Shown here: one piece after another, positions 56,464 through 63,864 of the stretch
Numbering within the stretch: the stretch's first letter is position 1
Layout of the letters: each line of letters opens with the position of its first letter
NCBI RefSeq assembly: GCF_900156415.1
Contig: NZ_FTNM01000003.1
Location: 459,470-523,469 of the forward strand
From: Pontibacter lucknowensis
GTDB lineage: Bacteria > Bacteroidota > Bacteroidia > Cytophagales > Hymenobacteraceae
Direction: 5' to 3'
Length of the DNA: 64,000 nt
Notes under the pieces: generated by a model
The model's input: the letters and a program-made list of their open reading frames with translations, nothing else
Database searches by the model: none
Told to the model about the DNA's origin: nothing
Program-made: the position numbers and the translations under genes

Positions 56464-57024
56464 TTACTCCTTAAAGTAAACTGAATACGCCTGTAGAGTA
56501 TCCCGCGTCAGTTCCTGCGCCTTCAGCCTATCCGTTTCCGCTTCTTCTTTTAAACCCAGCTTATACCTGGCAGCGCCACGGCCATACAGGGCATCATAGA
56601 GAAAGTCTTTGTCGTCAGCGGCAGGTATAACGGCGTTGTAATCCTCCAAAGCCTGCTCGTACTTGCCCAATTCCAGACGCATTTCGGCACGGTGGTACAG
56701 AAAGCCGAGATCATCCGGATATTCTTCCAGAGCTTCGCTTAGGGCTCTTTCAGCTTGATCAAAATTCTTGTCGTAGCGGTAACTCCAGTACAGGAGGTCG
56801 TAGGTTTTGCGGTCACCATCGCCCTGCTCAATTAACGAATTCAGGTAATAACTGGCCTCTTTAAAGGCATTTTTGTTGCCCAAAATGCCTTCCTCCAGCT
56901 TCGCTTCAGCAGTCTTCTGTATCTTTTTGGTATCAGTAAAAAAATAAGGGTCCGACAGGATGATGACCACAAAAATGATAGCGCCTAGCGTTAAAACAAT
57001 AGTGACGATGCGGGAGATGTTCAT
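56464..57024 (-). CDS. Membrane-anchored TPR protein
   Basis: 186 aa. An N-terminal membrane helix (IVTIVLTLGAIIFVVIILS) acts as signal anchor. Three or four TPR-like helical repeats follow (NFDQAERALSEALEEYPDD; LGFLYHRAEMRLELGKYEQALEDYNAVI; ALYGRGAARYKLGLKEEA). Probably a periplasmic scaffold; partner unknown. Divergent from nothing, it stands 66 nt downstream of the DUF3037 gene on the same strand. Confidence 0.82.
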   Translation of the reverse strand: MNISRIVTIVLTLGAIIFVVIILSDPYFFTDTKKIQKTAEAKLEEGILGNKNAFKEASYYLNSLIEQGDGDRKTYDLLYWSYRYDKNFDQAERALSEALEEYPDDLGFLYHRAEMRLELGKYEQALEDYNAVIPAADDKDFLYDALYGRGAARYKLGLKEEAETDRLKAQELTRDTLQAYSVYFKE

Positions 57025-57090
57025 ACCTCGGTTTTTGGTCTATGCGAATATAACAAATTGCGGGATAGTTTGCGTTGCAAAATGGTGGTG

Positions 57091-57474
57091 CTACAAGACC
57101 AGATCCCGATGCAGTTTATCCAAAGTCTCCTGTGGATTGAGGCATCTCCCCGGATGCACGGCTGAAGTCTGCACGATGGTACTGCGGTTTGCCGTGAGCC
57201 AGCGGAAGCGGGAGGCCGTGCCCAGCTGACCGATCGGACCGCCTTCGCGACGCCCGGCGCATACCTTTTCGAAAGCCTGCAACCGAGCCCGCAGCTCTTC
57301 CATGTCCAGGTCACCGAACGCGGCTCTCAGGCGCTTCTCGTTTAAGGTATAGCGGATCTGCAGGAAGCCTTGTGAACTGCAGAGCAGGATGACACCCACA
57401 TTCAGAAACTCCTCACGCTCCACCCGTGGCACTACCCGTATCACGGCGTACTCAAATAAGTGTCTCTCTTGCAT
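57091..57474 (-). CDS. DUF3037 domain protein
   Basis: 127 aa. FEYAVIRVVPRVEREEFLNVGVILLCSSQGFL is the DUF3037 signature; the rest (LQAFEKVCAGRREGGPIGQL, SRFRWLTANRSTIVQTSAVHPG) matches the family to its end. Function unknown. The start overlaps the end of the HipA-like kinase gene by 23 nt; this pair is recurrent in bacteria and is probably one functional unit. Confidence 0.87.
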   Translation of the reverse strand: MQERHLFEYAVIRVVPRVEREEFLNVGVILLCSSQGFLQIRYTLNEKRLRAAFGDLDMEELRARLQAFEKVCAGRREGGPIGQLGTASRFRWLTANRSTIVQTSAVHPGRCLNPQETLDKLHRDLVL

Positions 57475-58252
57475 GCTGGGCGGCTTTCACAAATATGTCA
57501 GAATGGGCTAATCTTATCTCGAAGAAGCGGGCATAGGCCTGGCGGTGTTCCTCGGCTGTCTCAAAGGGCGACTCCACACCGGTCAGCCATTCATCTGGTA
57601 TAAGCGCCAGGATTTGGTTTATGCGGGCTGGCGTCAGGATCTCTTTACCAGCTTTATCAGTGGCTTCCAGTGCAGTCGCCTGTGGCAGGAGCACATGGTC
57701 TTTGATCATGGCGAAGGGGCGCTTGGCCTGCTCTTCCCAGTTGTCCCAGGAGTGATGAAAAAAGAGGGAAGCACCATGGTCGATCAGCCAGAGCTCTTTC
57801 TTCCACATCAGCATATTGGTGTTGCGGGCCGTGCGGTCTACGTTGGTCACGAGGGAGTCGAGCCAGACAATGCGCGAGGCCAGTTCCGAGTCGATGGTCG
57901 TCACTACCGGGTCAAAAGTTATGGCGCCTTGCAGATAGTGTGAGCCCAGGTTAAGGCCCTCGCTGGCACGCAACAGGTCCTGTATCTCTTCGTCGGGTTC
58001 AGTGCGGCCAAAGGCTTCGTCGAGGTGCATGAAGACGATCTCGGGTATCTGAAAGCCGAGCGCCCGGGCCATCTCGCCCACGATCAGCTCGGCAATAAGC
58101 ACTTTTATACCTTGTCCGGCACCCCGGAACTTGAGCACATACAGGAACTCGTCGTCGGCCTCCACAATGGCAGGCAGCGAGCCGCCCTCCCGCAGAGGCG
58201 TGACGTAGCGGACCACGTTGACGGTTCGGATCTCTGGTGATCTGTGATTCAT
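57452..58252 (-). CDS. HipA-like kinase family protein
   Basis: 266 aa. Features of the HipA-like kinase family: VLKFRGAGQG (nucleotide loop), catalytic loop LVTNVDRTARNTNML (N-x-D-R-x3-N) and metal-binding LIDHGASLFFHH. It lacks the N-terminal subdomain of classic HipA and there is no HipB antitoxin; a DUF3037 gene overlaps its 3' end instead. So it may not be a persistence toxin. Predicted cytosolic Ser/Thr or small-molecule kinase. Confidence 0.85.
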   Translation of the reverse strand: MNHRSPEIRTVNVVRYVTPLREGGSLPAIVEADDEFLYVLKFRGAGQGIKVLIAELIVGEMARALGFQIPEIVFMHLDEAFGRTEPDEEIQDLLRASEGLNLGSHYLQGAITFDPVVTTIDSELASRIVWLDSLVTNVDRTARNTNMLMWKKELWLIDHGASLFFHHSWDNWEEQAKRPFAMIKDHVLLPQATALEATDKAGKEILTPARINQILALIPDEWLTGVESPFETAEEHRQAYARFFEIRLAHSDIFVKAAQHARETLI

Positions 58253-58320
58253 AGCTGCAACTTACGAAAAATGTGTTGAGTGGGCTGGGCCTATGCTCTA
58301 AAAACTGACTACCTGCTTTG

Positions 58321-59118
58321 TTATTCCGGCTCTTCGTCCAGGGCTATACCTTGTAGCATGTGCGCTAGAATGGGTTCGCACTTCTCGCGGCAGGCGGGGT
58401 AAAAGTGGCCGTGTTTCCAATAGGCTGATTTAGGCGACAAGCCCCACCAGAACTCTGCCATCGCCAAAGGTTTCATGTCGTTCTGAAAGGCATATTGCAG
58501 CAGTTTGGGGGCAGCGCACTCACCGGCGCCAGCGGGTGGGTTGCTGTTGGCTCTCTGCCTGAAAATGTCGCGCAGGCTTTTCGCTTCACCGGCCTGGTTG
58601 AGGAAATGGTATTGGTCAAAGAGCATCGCCTGCAGCGCGACAGAGTTCTCTCTGCGTAGCTTCTGCAGCGCATCTACCCGGGTCTTGCTTTCGGTGGTGG
58701 CTTGTTCCTGAAGCATGTTTATTTCCTGGTTGATGCGGGTGAGTTCACGCATACCGCTATTCAGGAAGCTACCTTCTGTGAGTGAATCGAATATGGGTGG
58801 CACAAAGGCAGGGTGGTGAAAACCGCCAGCCAGTTTCCCCGAAAAGGCTGCCAAATAGCCCAGTTCACCCTGTGCCGTCCTGACAACCAGCACGCCAAAC
58901 ATTTTCCCGACAACGGCCCCTTTCTGTCCCGGTTCTAAGCCAAAGTTGTGCTCCCAATCCTGCTGCTGTGCAAGATGTTGCTGCAACCTCTCAGCTGCCA
59001 GTAAGGCAAGTGCGTGTGGTGTGTACCGTAAGGGATTGCCAAACTTTTCGGGCAGGGCGTAGGCCGCTGCAACTTCACCAAAAGGTATAAGCAGGGGCTC
59101 TGCAAGGAATGTTGACAA
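58321..59118 (-). CDS. Orphan N-terminal domain of an RluA-type pseudouridine synthase
   Basis: 265 aa. The end GECAAPKLLQYAFQNDMKPLAM, EFWWGLSPKSAYWKHGHFYPA and CREKCEPILAHMLQG matches the N-terminal extension found in Bacteroidota RluA-family pseudouridine synthases of about 550 aa, recalled from family knowledge. The protein stops there (IALDEEPE, stop at 58321) and no synthase domain with its RLD motif follows in any frame before the next gene. Either a truncated gene or a stand-alone domain. The preserved frame over 265 codons argues against recent decay. Cys cluster C...CREKC may bind metal. Confidence 0.72.
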   Translation of the reverse strand: MSTFLAEPLLIPFGEVAAAYALPEKFGNPLRYTPHALALLAAERLQQHLAQQQDWEHNFGLEPGQKGAVVGKMFGVLVVRTAQGELGYLAAFSGKLAGGFHHPAFVPPIFDSLTEGSFLNSGMRELTRINQEINMLQEQATTESKTRVDALQKLRRENSVALQAMLFDQYHFLNQAGEAKSLRDIFRQRANSNPPAGAGECAAPKLLQYAFQNDMKPLAMAEFWWGLSPKSAYWKHGHFYPACREKCEPILAHMLQGIALDEEPE

Positions 59119-59244
59119 AAGAACTGTGCTAATATGAAAGTGACAAAGGTAAGCATATCCCGGGTATCAGCAACACAGCTCTCTCAATCCGAAACATATA
59201 CGGGTGCAGCGCGTTTTTTTTAGTATCCTCCATAATCCAGACGC

Positions 59245-60429
59245 ATGAAAACAAACCACTACAACTTACAAACCGACCGACGCAAATTTCTCAAAGGCTT
59301 TACATTCACCTTGGGGGGCACGCTGTTGGGTATGCCGCTTCTCTCACATAGCATGGATCAGCACATTGGTAATTTGGCCTATGAAGCGGGAACATCTCAA
59401 ACAGGATCGCAGCAAAAAAAGAAAATGGGCATCGCGCTGGTGGGGCTAGGCCAGTATAGCACCAATGAACTGGCGCCTGCCCTGCAGGAAACGCAGCATT
59501 GCTACCTGGCAGGCGTCGTAACAGGCACACCCTCCAAAGCAGAAGCCTGGAAGAAGAAGTACAACATCCCCGACAAGAACATCTACTCTTACGATACCTT
59601 CGACCAGATAGCCAACAACAAAGACATCGACATTGTGTATGTGGTGCTGCCAAATGCCATGCATGCGGAGTATACCATCCGTGCGGCCAGAGCCAAAAAG
59701 CATGTGATCTGTGAGAAACCCATGGCCACTACTCTGGAAGATGCGCAGCGCATGCTCGATGCCTGCCGCGAGAACGGGGTACAGTTGGCCATTGGCTACC
59801 GCCTTCACTTCGAGCCTTTTCACCAGCGGGTGATGGAGCTCGGACAGAAGCAGGTATACGGCAAAGTAAAGCAGATCGAAGCCCGCAACAGCTCCGACAT
59901 GACTGACGGCAGCCTGGATGTATGGCGACTGAACAAACAGCTGGCAGGCGGCGGCTCTTTAATGGATCTCGGCATTTACTGTGTGCAGGGGGCAATCTAT
60001 ACGATGGGCAAGCCACCGGTAGCGGTTACCGCCAGGTATGGGGAGGTGACAAAGCCCAACTACTTTCACAGTGTGGAGCAGTCCATCAATTGGCAGATGG
60101 AGTTTGCGGATGGAGTAAAAGCGGAGTGCAACACCAGTTATGCCGATGAAGAGAATCTGCTAAGTGCCAAGGCCGAGAAAGGGTGGTGGCGTCTGAGTCC
60201 GGCCTATGCCTACGAAGGAAAGAAAGGGGAGACCCACGAAGGCAAAATAGACCTGCCCAACATTTATGAGCAGGTACGGCAAATGGACGGACAGGCGCAT
60301 AGCTTCATGAAGAATCAGCCTTCCATTGTACCTGGCGAAATGGGTCTGCGCGATATGCGCGTGCTCATGGCGATTTACGAATCTGCCAATGCAGGAGGAA
60401 AGCGGGTGGAGATCAGGTATGGAGGGTAG
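59245..60429 (+). CDS. Gfo/Idh/MocA family oxidoreductase, Tat-exported
   Basis: 394 aa. Twin-arginine signal (TDRRKFLKGFTFTLGGTLLG) predicts periplasmic export with bound cofactor, like glucose-fructose oxidoreductase. Rossmann motif IALVGLGQYST, the EKP motif in CEKPMATTLEDA, and the substrate domain with GGGSLMDLGIYCVQGA. It oxidises a sugar or polyol with tightly bound NAD(P). Similar exported members act on glucose/xylose or glycans; substrate unknown. Monocistronic, divergent from the RluA-like gene. Confidence 0.92.
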   Translation: MKTNHYNLQTDRRKFLKGFTFTLGGTLLGMPLLSHSMDQHIGNLAYEAGTSQTGSQQKKKMGIALVGLGQYSTNELAPALQETQHCYLAGVVTGTPSKAEAWKKKYNIPDKNIYSYDTFDQIANNKDIDIVYVVLPNAMHAEYTIRAARAKKHVICEKPMATTLEDAQRMLDACRENGVQLAIGYRLHFEPFHQRVMELGQKQVYGKVKQIEARNSSDMTDGSLDVWRLNKQLAGGGSLMDLGIYCVQGAIYTMGKPPVAVTARYGEVTKPNYFHSVEQSINWQMEFADGVKAECNTSYADEENLLSAKAEKGWWRLSPAYAYEGKKGETHEGKIDLPNIYEQVRQMDGQAHSFMKNQPSIVPGEMGLRDMRVLMAIYESANAGGKRVEIRYGG

Positions 60430-60444
60430 GGAAGGAGGTATTGT

Positions 60445-60507
60445 GTAGCGGCTTGGTGTAGCCGAAGCCAAAAGAATAGCAAGAATTACGGCTGAACAGG
60501 AGTAGGC
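60445..60507 (-). repeat. Degenerate attC-like site after DUF1456
   Basis: The core AGCCGAAGCC...ATAGCAAG (60460-60483) closely matches the site at 61792-61855, and the outer end AGTAGGC (60501-60507) resembles GTTAGGC with one base lost. The left core is unrecognisable. It does not complement the start of the DUF1456 cassette (GTTAAAT), so it looks like a worn last site of the array. Confidence 0.55.
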
Positions 60508-60548
60508 TTCTATTAAGTTTCTTGCTTTATGCGGATTTTAACACAATC

Positions 60549-61019
60549 TTATCTGCCTGATTTGGGTTGGTGCTTTAGTTGCAAGCCGTGTAGGAAGTTG
60601 CGCAGAATCTGGTCTTGAAGTGGGCGGTAATGCTGGTGGTCGGGTTTGCGGAAAAAGGCACTGAGTTCGTGCTTGCTTAAACGGAAATTTGCCAGTTTCA
60701 GAATATCCAGGATGTCTTCGTCTATCAGGTTCAGGGCAATTTTGAGCTTACGAAGTATTATGTTGTTATTCAGTTTGTTTTCGGCCTTAGGTTGATCACC
60801 TTCCTTTTTGCCACGTTTCTCGTTTATGAAACCATTGAGAAAAGCAGCTAGGTGCAGGTCGCTCATTTCCTTAAACCCAGGCTCATCTTCTTTTTTCATC
60901 AACTCGGTGATTTCTATGCGGGTTACCTGCTCTCCCCCAGACTTAAAAAGCTCTATGAGCTTAGCGTCATTAAAATCAAATGTATAGCGGAGCCGGCGTA
61001 AAATATCGTTGTTGTTCAT
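60549..61019 (-). CDS. DUF1456 family protein (YehS-like)
   Basis: 156 aa made of two homologous halves: NNNDILRRLRYTFDFNDAKLIELF and NNNIILRKLKIALNLIDEDILDIL, each followed by a short helical segment ending in a FF/FL-rich part (AAFLNGFINEKRG; LRNFLHGLQLKHQ). This is the DUF1456 architecture. Function unknown; cytosolic. It appears to be the last gene of the cassette-like array. Confidence 0.9.
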   Translation of the reverse strand: MNNNDILRRLRYTFDFNDAKLIELFKSGGEQVTRIEITELMKKEDEPGFKEMSDLHLAAFLNGFINEKRGKKEGDQPKAENKLNNNIILRKLKIALNLIDEDILDILKLANFRLSKHELSAFFRKPDHQHYRPLQDQILRNFLHGLQLKHQPKSGR

Positions 61020-61053
61020 GTTTATAATTTGAATATTTTTTTTATAAATGCCG

Positions 61054-61118
61054 ATTTAACGTGTTGTCCAGCCGAAGCCCGCAGCTTAGCGGGGGGGTAG
61101 GGCTGCACTGGGTTAGGC
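61054..61118 (-). repeat. attC-like site following higA
   Basis: 65 nt bounded by ATTTAAC (61054-61060) and GTTAGGC (61112-61118); both fit the attC core consensus RYYYAAC/GTTRRRY. Inner arms CAGCC (61069) and GGCTG (61101) pair, and CCCGC/GCGGG closes a terminal hairpin. The higA stop codon (TAA on the minus strand, 61113-61115) lies inside the outer core, a frequent feature of integron cassettes. Confidence 0.72.
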
Positions 61119-61412
61119 TGCGTTTTTCTCAAATCGTTTTATGGATTCCAATTCCTGCTGCTTGTTAGCCTTCTCTTCTTCCAAATCGTAATCATCTTGC
61201 AAACCAAGCCAGAACTTAGGGGAATTGCCAAAGTAGTAGCTTAGCCTTAAAGCCGTGTCGGCTGTAATGCGTCTGTTTCCTTTCAAAATTTCAGACACTC
61301 TGGTTTGAGGTATACCAATGTCCTTTGAAAGTCTGTAGGCTGTGATGTTAAGCGGAACAAGAAACTCTTCTTGCAGTATTTCTCCTGGATGAATATTGGG
61401 TAGTCGTTCCAT
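61113..61412 (-). CDS. higA: HigA family antitoxin
   Basis: 99 aa. HTH_XRE antitoxin with the HigA opening HPGEILQEEFLVPLNITAYRLSKDIGIP, the recognition helix region TRVSEILKGNRRITADTALRLSYYF and the family motif PKFWLGLQDDYDLE. It neutralises HigB and represses the operon. It follows higB by 10 nt, the typical toxin-first order. Its stop lies within an attC-like site. Confidence 0.95.
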   Translation of the reverse strand: MERLPNIHPGEILQEEFLVPLNITAYRLSKDIGIPQTRVSEILKGNRRITADTALRLSYYFGNSPKFWLGLQDDYDLEEEKANKQQELESIKRFEKNAA

Positions 61413-61422
61413 TTCTTTCTTC

Positions 61423-61704
61423 TTAGTGGTAATCTATAATTTCTACTTCAGATGCTTGCCCGTTATTCCATTGGAAGCTGATTCTCCATTGGCTGTTTAT
61501 CCTGATACTGTAGAACTCTTTCAGGTTTCCCGACAACTTCTCTAATCTGTTGGAGGGAGGAATGCGAAGGTCAGCAATATCCTGAGAGTTATGGAGCATT
61601 CTTAATTTACGTCTGCCAATCGTCTGAATCTCCATAGGCAGCTTCGCAACCCTTTCTCCATTCCAGATTTTTTCAGTTTCCTTGGACCCAAAAGATATAA
61701 TCAT
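61423..61704 (-). CDS. higB: HigB family toxin (RelE/ParE superfamily)
   Basis: 93 aa from Met 61704 (MIISFGSKETEKIWNGE); nine upstream codons do not fit the family. GRRKLRMLHNSQDIADLRIPPSNRLEKLSG, EFYSIRINSQWRISFQW and VEIIDYH are the PF05015 HigB signature. A ribosome-dependent mRNA endonuclease. Partner higA follows. Toxin-antitoxin pairs with their own promoter commonly stabilise integron cassette arrays. Confidence 0.93.
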   Translation of the reverse strand: MIISFGSKETEKIWNGERVAKLPMEIQTIGRRKLRMLHNSQDIADLRIPPSNRLEKLSGNLKEFYSIRINSQWRISFQWNNGQASEVEIIDYH

Positions 61705-61791
61705 ACTTACTTTTAGCGTTACTAACGTCAAAAGTAAGCACTAAGTTTAATACTAAAAAAGTTTTGTGGATTTTTAATTCTTTGAAATACA

Positions 61792-61855
61792 GCCTAACGG
61801 TTTATGCAGCCGAAGCCCTAAGCATAGCAAGGGTTAAGTCTGCACCGGGTTACCC
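61792..61855 (-). repeat. attC-like site between the RelE/XRE and higBA units
   Basis: 64 nt from GCCTAAC (61792-61798) to GTTACCC (61849-61855). Inner TGCAG/CTGCA (61805/61840) and CCCT/AGGG pairs build the hairpin. The core CAGCCGAAGCCC is shared with the site at 61054. GCCTAAC is the reverse complement of the neighbouring GTTAGGC at 61112. Confidence 0.7.
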
Positions 61856-61867
61856 ATTGTGGTTCTT

Positions 61868-62179
61868 TTAAGCAACTTTCACCTGTCTGTTGAGCAACTC
61901 AACTTTGAAGTTAACCTTTGCCTCAAGTGCGTTGAATACTTTCAAAATGGTATCTATTGTCACGTTAGTAGCGTTATTTTCAAGTCGGGATATTTGGGCT
62001 TTTTTCACTCCAACGAGCTGCCCAAGTTGCTCCTGCGTCAGGTTTCTTTCTTTTCTTGCTGCTTGAATCATGTCTCCAATCAGCTCCAGCTTGAGTTCGA
62101 ACTCGTAATTGTCACGCGCTGGTGTTCCTTTTATACCGATAAGCTTATCCTCGGCTTCACTCAATGAATATCTTTTCAT
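61868..62179 (-). CDS. XRE-family antitoxin
   Basis: 103 aa. Helix-turn-helix in the middle (ERNLTQEQLGQLVGVKKAQISRLENNATNVTIDTILKVFNAL) preceded by an N-terminal segment (SEAEDKLIGIKGTPARDNYEF) and ended by a short tail. It follows the RelE-like toxin gene by 2 nt, so it is the antitoxin and autorepressor of that pair. Confidence 0.9.
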   Translation of the reverse strand: MKRYSLSEAEDKLIGIKGTPARDNYEFELKLELIGDMIQAARKERNLTQEQLGQLVGVKKAQISRLENNATNVTIDTILKVFNALEAKVNFKVELLNRQVKVA

Positions 62180-62181
62180 GG

Positions 62182-62517
62182 TTATTTCTCTTTAAAATAG
62201 ATTTCCCGAATACGCTCGGCTTTGTCAATTTCCTTTTTGTCAACCTTGCTGGTTTTCTTGACGAATCCATGGGTGGCGAGTACTAGTGTTTCCTTCTTGT
62301 CTGTTTTATCCCAGAAGGCAAGAAGTCTGTACTGAAGGCCAGCATATAGAGTCCTGAACTCCCAGATTTCGTTCGTTAGCTTTTTGAATAGCTTAGGGTC
62401 GGTGTGGAACTGCGCTCTTCGGATATTCTGCAGTATTTTCTCCCGGTGTTTCAGTTCAAGCGATTCCAAATACTTGAAAGCCTCCTCCAGCAAGTCAACT
62501 TCAAATTTTTGTTGCAT
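62182..62517 (-). CDS. RelE/HigB-like toxin (phage Gp49 type)
   Basis: 111 aa. EEAFKYLESLELKHREKILQNI, FKKLTNEIWEFRTLYAGLQYRLLAFW and LVLATHGFVKKTSKVDKKEIDKAERI are the PF05973 (Gp49/HigB-1 type) toxin blocks. Predicted mRNA interferase. Paired with the XRE antitoxin immediately downstream; the two form one cassette between attC-like sites at 61792 and 62594. Confidence 0.92.
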   Translation of the reverse strand: MQQKFEVDLLEEAFKYLESLELKHREKILQNIRRAQFHTDPKLFKKLTNEIWEFRTLYAGLQYRLLAFWDKTDKKETLVLATHGFVKKTSKVDKKEIDKAERIREIYFKEK

Positions 62518-62593
62518 TTAGTACTTATCTTTAGATACTTCCAAAGATAAAGAAAAGTTTCCTTATATGTAAACTTTTAATAACTCCTATTGT

Positions 62594-62644
62594 GGGTAAC
62601 GTGCTGGGCTATGGTGCTTTTATGCACTATAGCTGGTGTTGTGC
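62594..62644 (-). repeat. attC-like site overlapping the Fic stop
   Basis: 51 nt from GGGTAAC (62594-62600) to GTTGTGC (62638-62644). GCTATGGTGC (62608-62617) pairs with GCACTATAGC (62624-62633; one G-U). The Fic stop codon sits in the loop. Outer cores deviate from GTTRRRY but are exactly complementary to cores of the neighbouring sites (GTTACCC at 61849, GCACAAC at 63865). Confidence 0.65.
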
Positions 62645-63741
62645 TTTCGAGCTTCTCCCTTATTCTCCAGCACTTCCATTAATCGCTGGTTTAGGTAAAG
62701 TTTTTCCTTTCCTACCTTCGTCGCTTTTAAAAAGCCTTCGTTCTCAAGTGCGATCAAGTAATTCCCCACAGTCTTAGGTGTCCCCATGTTTGCGTCGATC
62801 AGAAACTGGCGTTTCGTATACGGTAGCCTGAACAAAATCTCAATCAACTCCTTTGAGTGCACCTTTGGAAGTTTTTCTTTTATTTCCTCTGAGGTGGCCT
62901 CCATAACGCCCATAATCTCCTCCAGTTTTTGGAGTCCGCTGGTGGCTGTTTTTTCAATCATGTCTAGCATGTAGAGTATCCAGCCCTCCCAGTCTCCTGC
63001 TTCCGTTACTGCTCTTAGCTTCTGGTAATAAGCCGCTTTATGGTGGATGATATACTCACTTAAGTACAGAGCAGGCACATCCAACAGTTTCTCCATCTTC
63101 AGGTAGAGCAAAAGTAAAATCCTTCCTGTGCGTCCGTTACCGTCAATGAACGGGTGTATGGCCTCGAACTGGTAGTGCATGACGGCCATTTTGATGAGCG
63201 GGTCCAGCGAGTTCTCCTCGTTAATGAAGCGCTCCAGGTTTGCCATTTTCTCGCGTATTACTGTTTCCCCTGCCGGCGGCGTGTAGATCACTTCGCCCTG
63301 CGTGTTGGATAAGGTCGTGCCCGGAGTAGCCCTGATGCCCGATGTGTTTTGCTTGATACATCGCATGATATCCACACAGAGGTTTGTTGTGATAAATGGC
63401 CGCTCTTTGAGCTTTTCCAAGCCGTACCACAACGCCTCCTTGTAGCTTATAACCTCTTTTGCTGCCGTGGGTTCATACCTCTTTTCAGCCACGACTGATT
63501 TATAAAGATCGTCATTCGTAGTGATGATGTTCTCTATTTCAGAACTTGCCTTGGCTTCCTGTAGATGGATTGTGTCTAAAAAGAGGCTTGGGTTAGGCAG
63601 GTTGATGATGGCTCCGTTCAGTTGTGCCAAAGCCCTGCTTGCCTTTACAGTCTTTCGCATGACTTCCTTCGTCTCAAGATCTACATCCGGAGGAAGCAAG
63701 GGTAAGTCATTGTAGGGTTCTTCTCTGTGAAATGGGGCCAT
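62620..63741 (-). CDS. Fic family protein (class II, AMP-transferase)
   Basis: 373 aa from Met 63741 (MAPFHREEPYNDLP). Fic_N domain with the inhibitory helix motif SSEIENI ([S/T]xxxE[N/G]), a flap region, and the active-site loop HPFIDGNGRTGR complete, so it should transfer AMP (or another nucleotide) to target proteins while self-inhibited. A winged-helix DNA-binding-like segment ends the protein (LPYTKRQFLIDANMGTPKTVGNYLIALENEGFLK). It forms a single-gene cassette. Two palindromes flank its promoter, consistent with autoregulation. Confidence 0.93.
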   Translation of the reverse strand: MAPFHREEPYNDLPLLPPDVDLETKEVMRKTVKASRALAQLNGAIINLPNPSLFLDTIHLQEAKASSEIENIITTNDDLYKSVVAEKRYEPTAAKEVISYKEALWYGLEKLKERPFITTNLCVDIMRCIKQNTSGIRATPGTTLSNTQGEVIYTPPAGETVIREKMANLERFINEENSLDPLIKMAVMHYQFEAIHPFIDGNGRTGRILLLLYLKMEKLLDVPALYLSEYIIHHKAAYYQKLRAVTEAGDWEGWILYMLDMIEKTATSGLQKLEEIMGVMEATSEEIKEKLPKVHSKELIEILFRLPYTKRQFLIDANMGTPKTVGNYLIALENEGFLKATKVGKEKLYLNQRLMEVLENKGEARKHNTSYSA

Positions 63742-63750
63742 AATCAACGA

Positions 63751-63765
63751 GGGTAACAATTACTC
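63751..63765 (-). promoter_or_regulatory. Operator-like palindrome at the fic start
   Basis: GGGTAACAATTACTC, 10 nt upstream of the fic start codon, contains GTAA-CA-ATTAC type symmetry. A second copy lies at 63819. The position between promoter and start suits repression. Confidence 0.5.
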
Positions 63766-63777
63766 TTATTCTAAACA

Positions 63778-63785
63778 CAAAGGTA
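63778..63785 (-). promoter_or_regulatory. -7 promoter box of fic
   Basis: On the minus strand TACCTTTG is an exact TAnnTTTG box, 37 nt upstream of the fic start and between the two palindromes. No good -33 element is visible. Confidence 0.5.
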
Positions 63786-63818
63786 AAAATAGCAATTTAT
63801 TACACTTGTTGTTTGTTC

Positions 63819-63836
63819 GGAGGTAATTATTACTCC
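63819..63836 (-). promoter_or_regulatory. Second operator-like palindrome upstream of fic
   Basis: GGAGGTAATTATTACTCC is a nearly perfect palindrome that shares GGTAA..ATTACTC with the copy at 63751. The two lie on either side of the -7 box. Confidence 0.5.
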
Positions 63837-63864
63837 TGTAGGTTCTTTTCATACATTGCATGAA

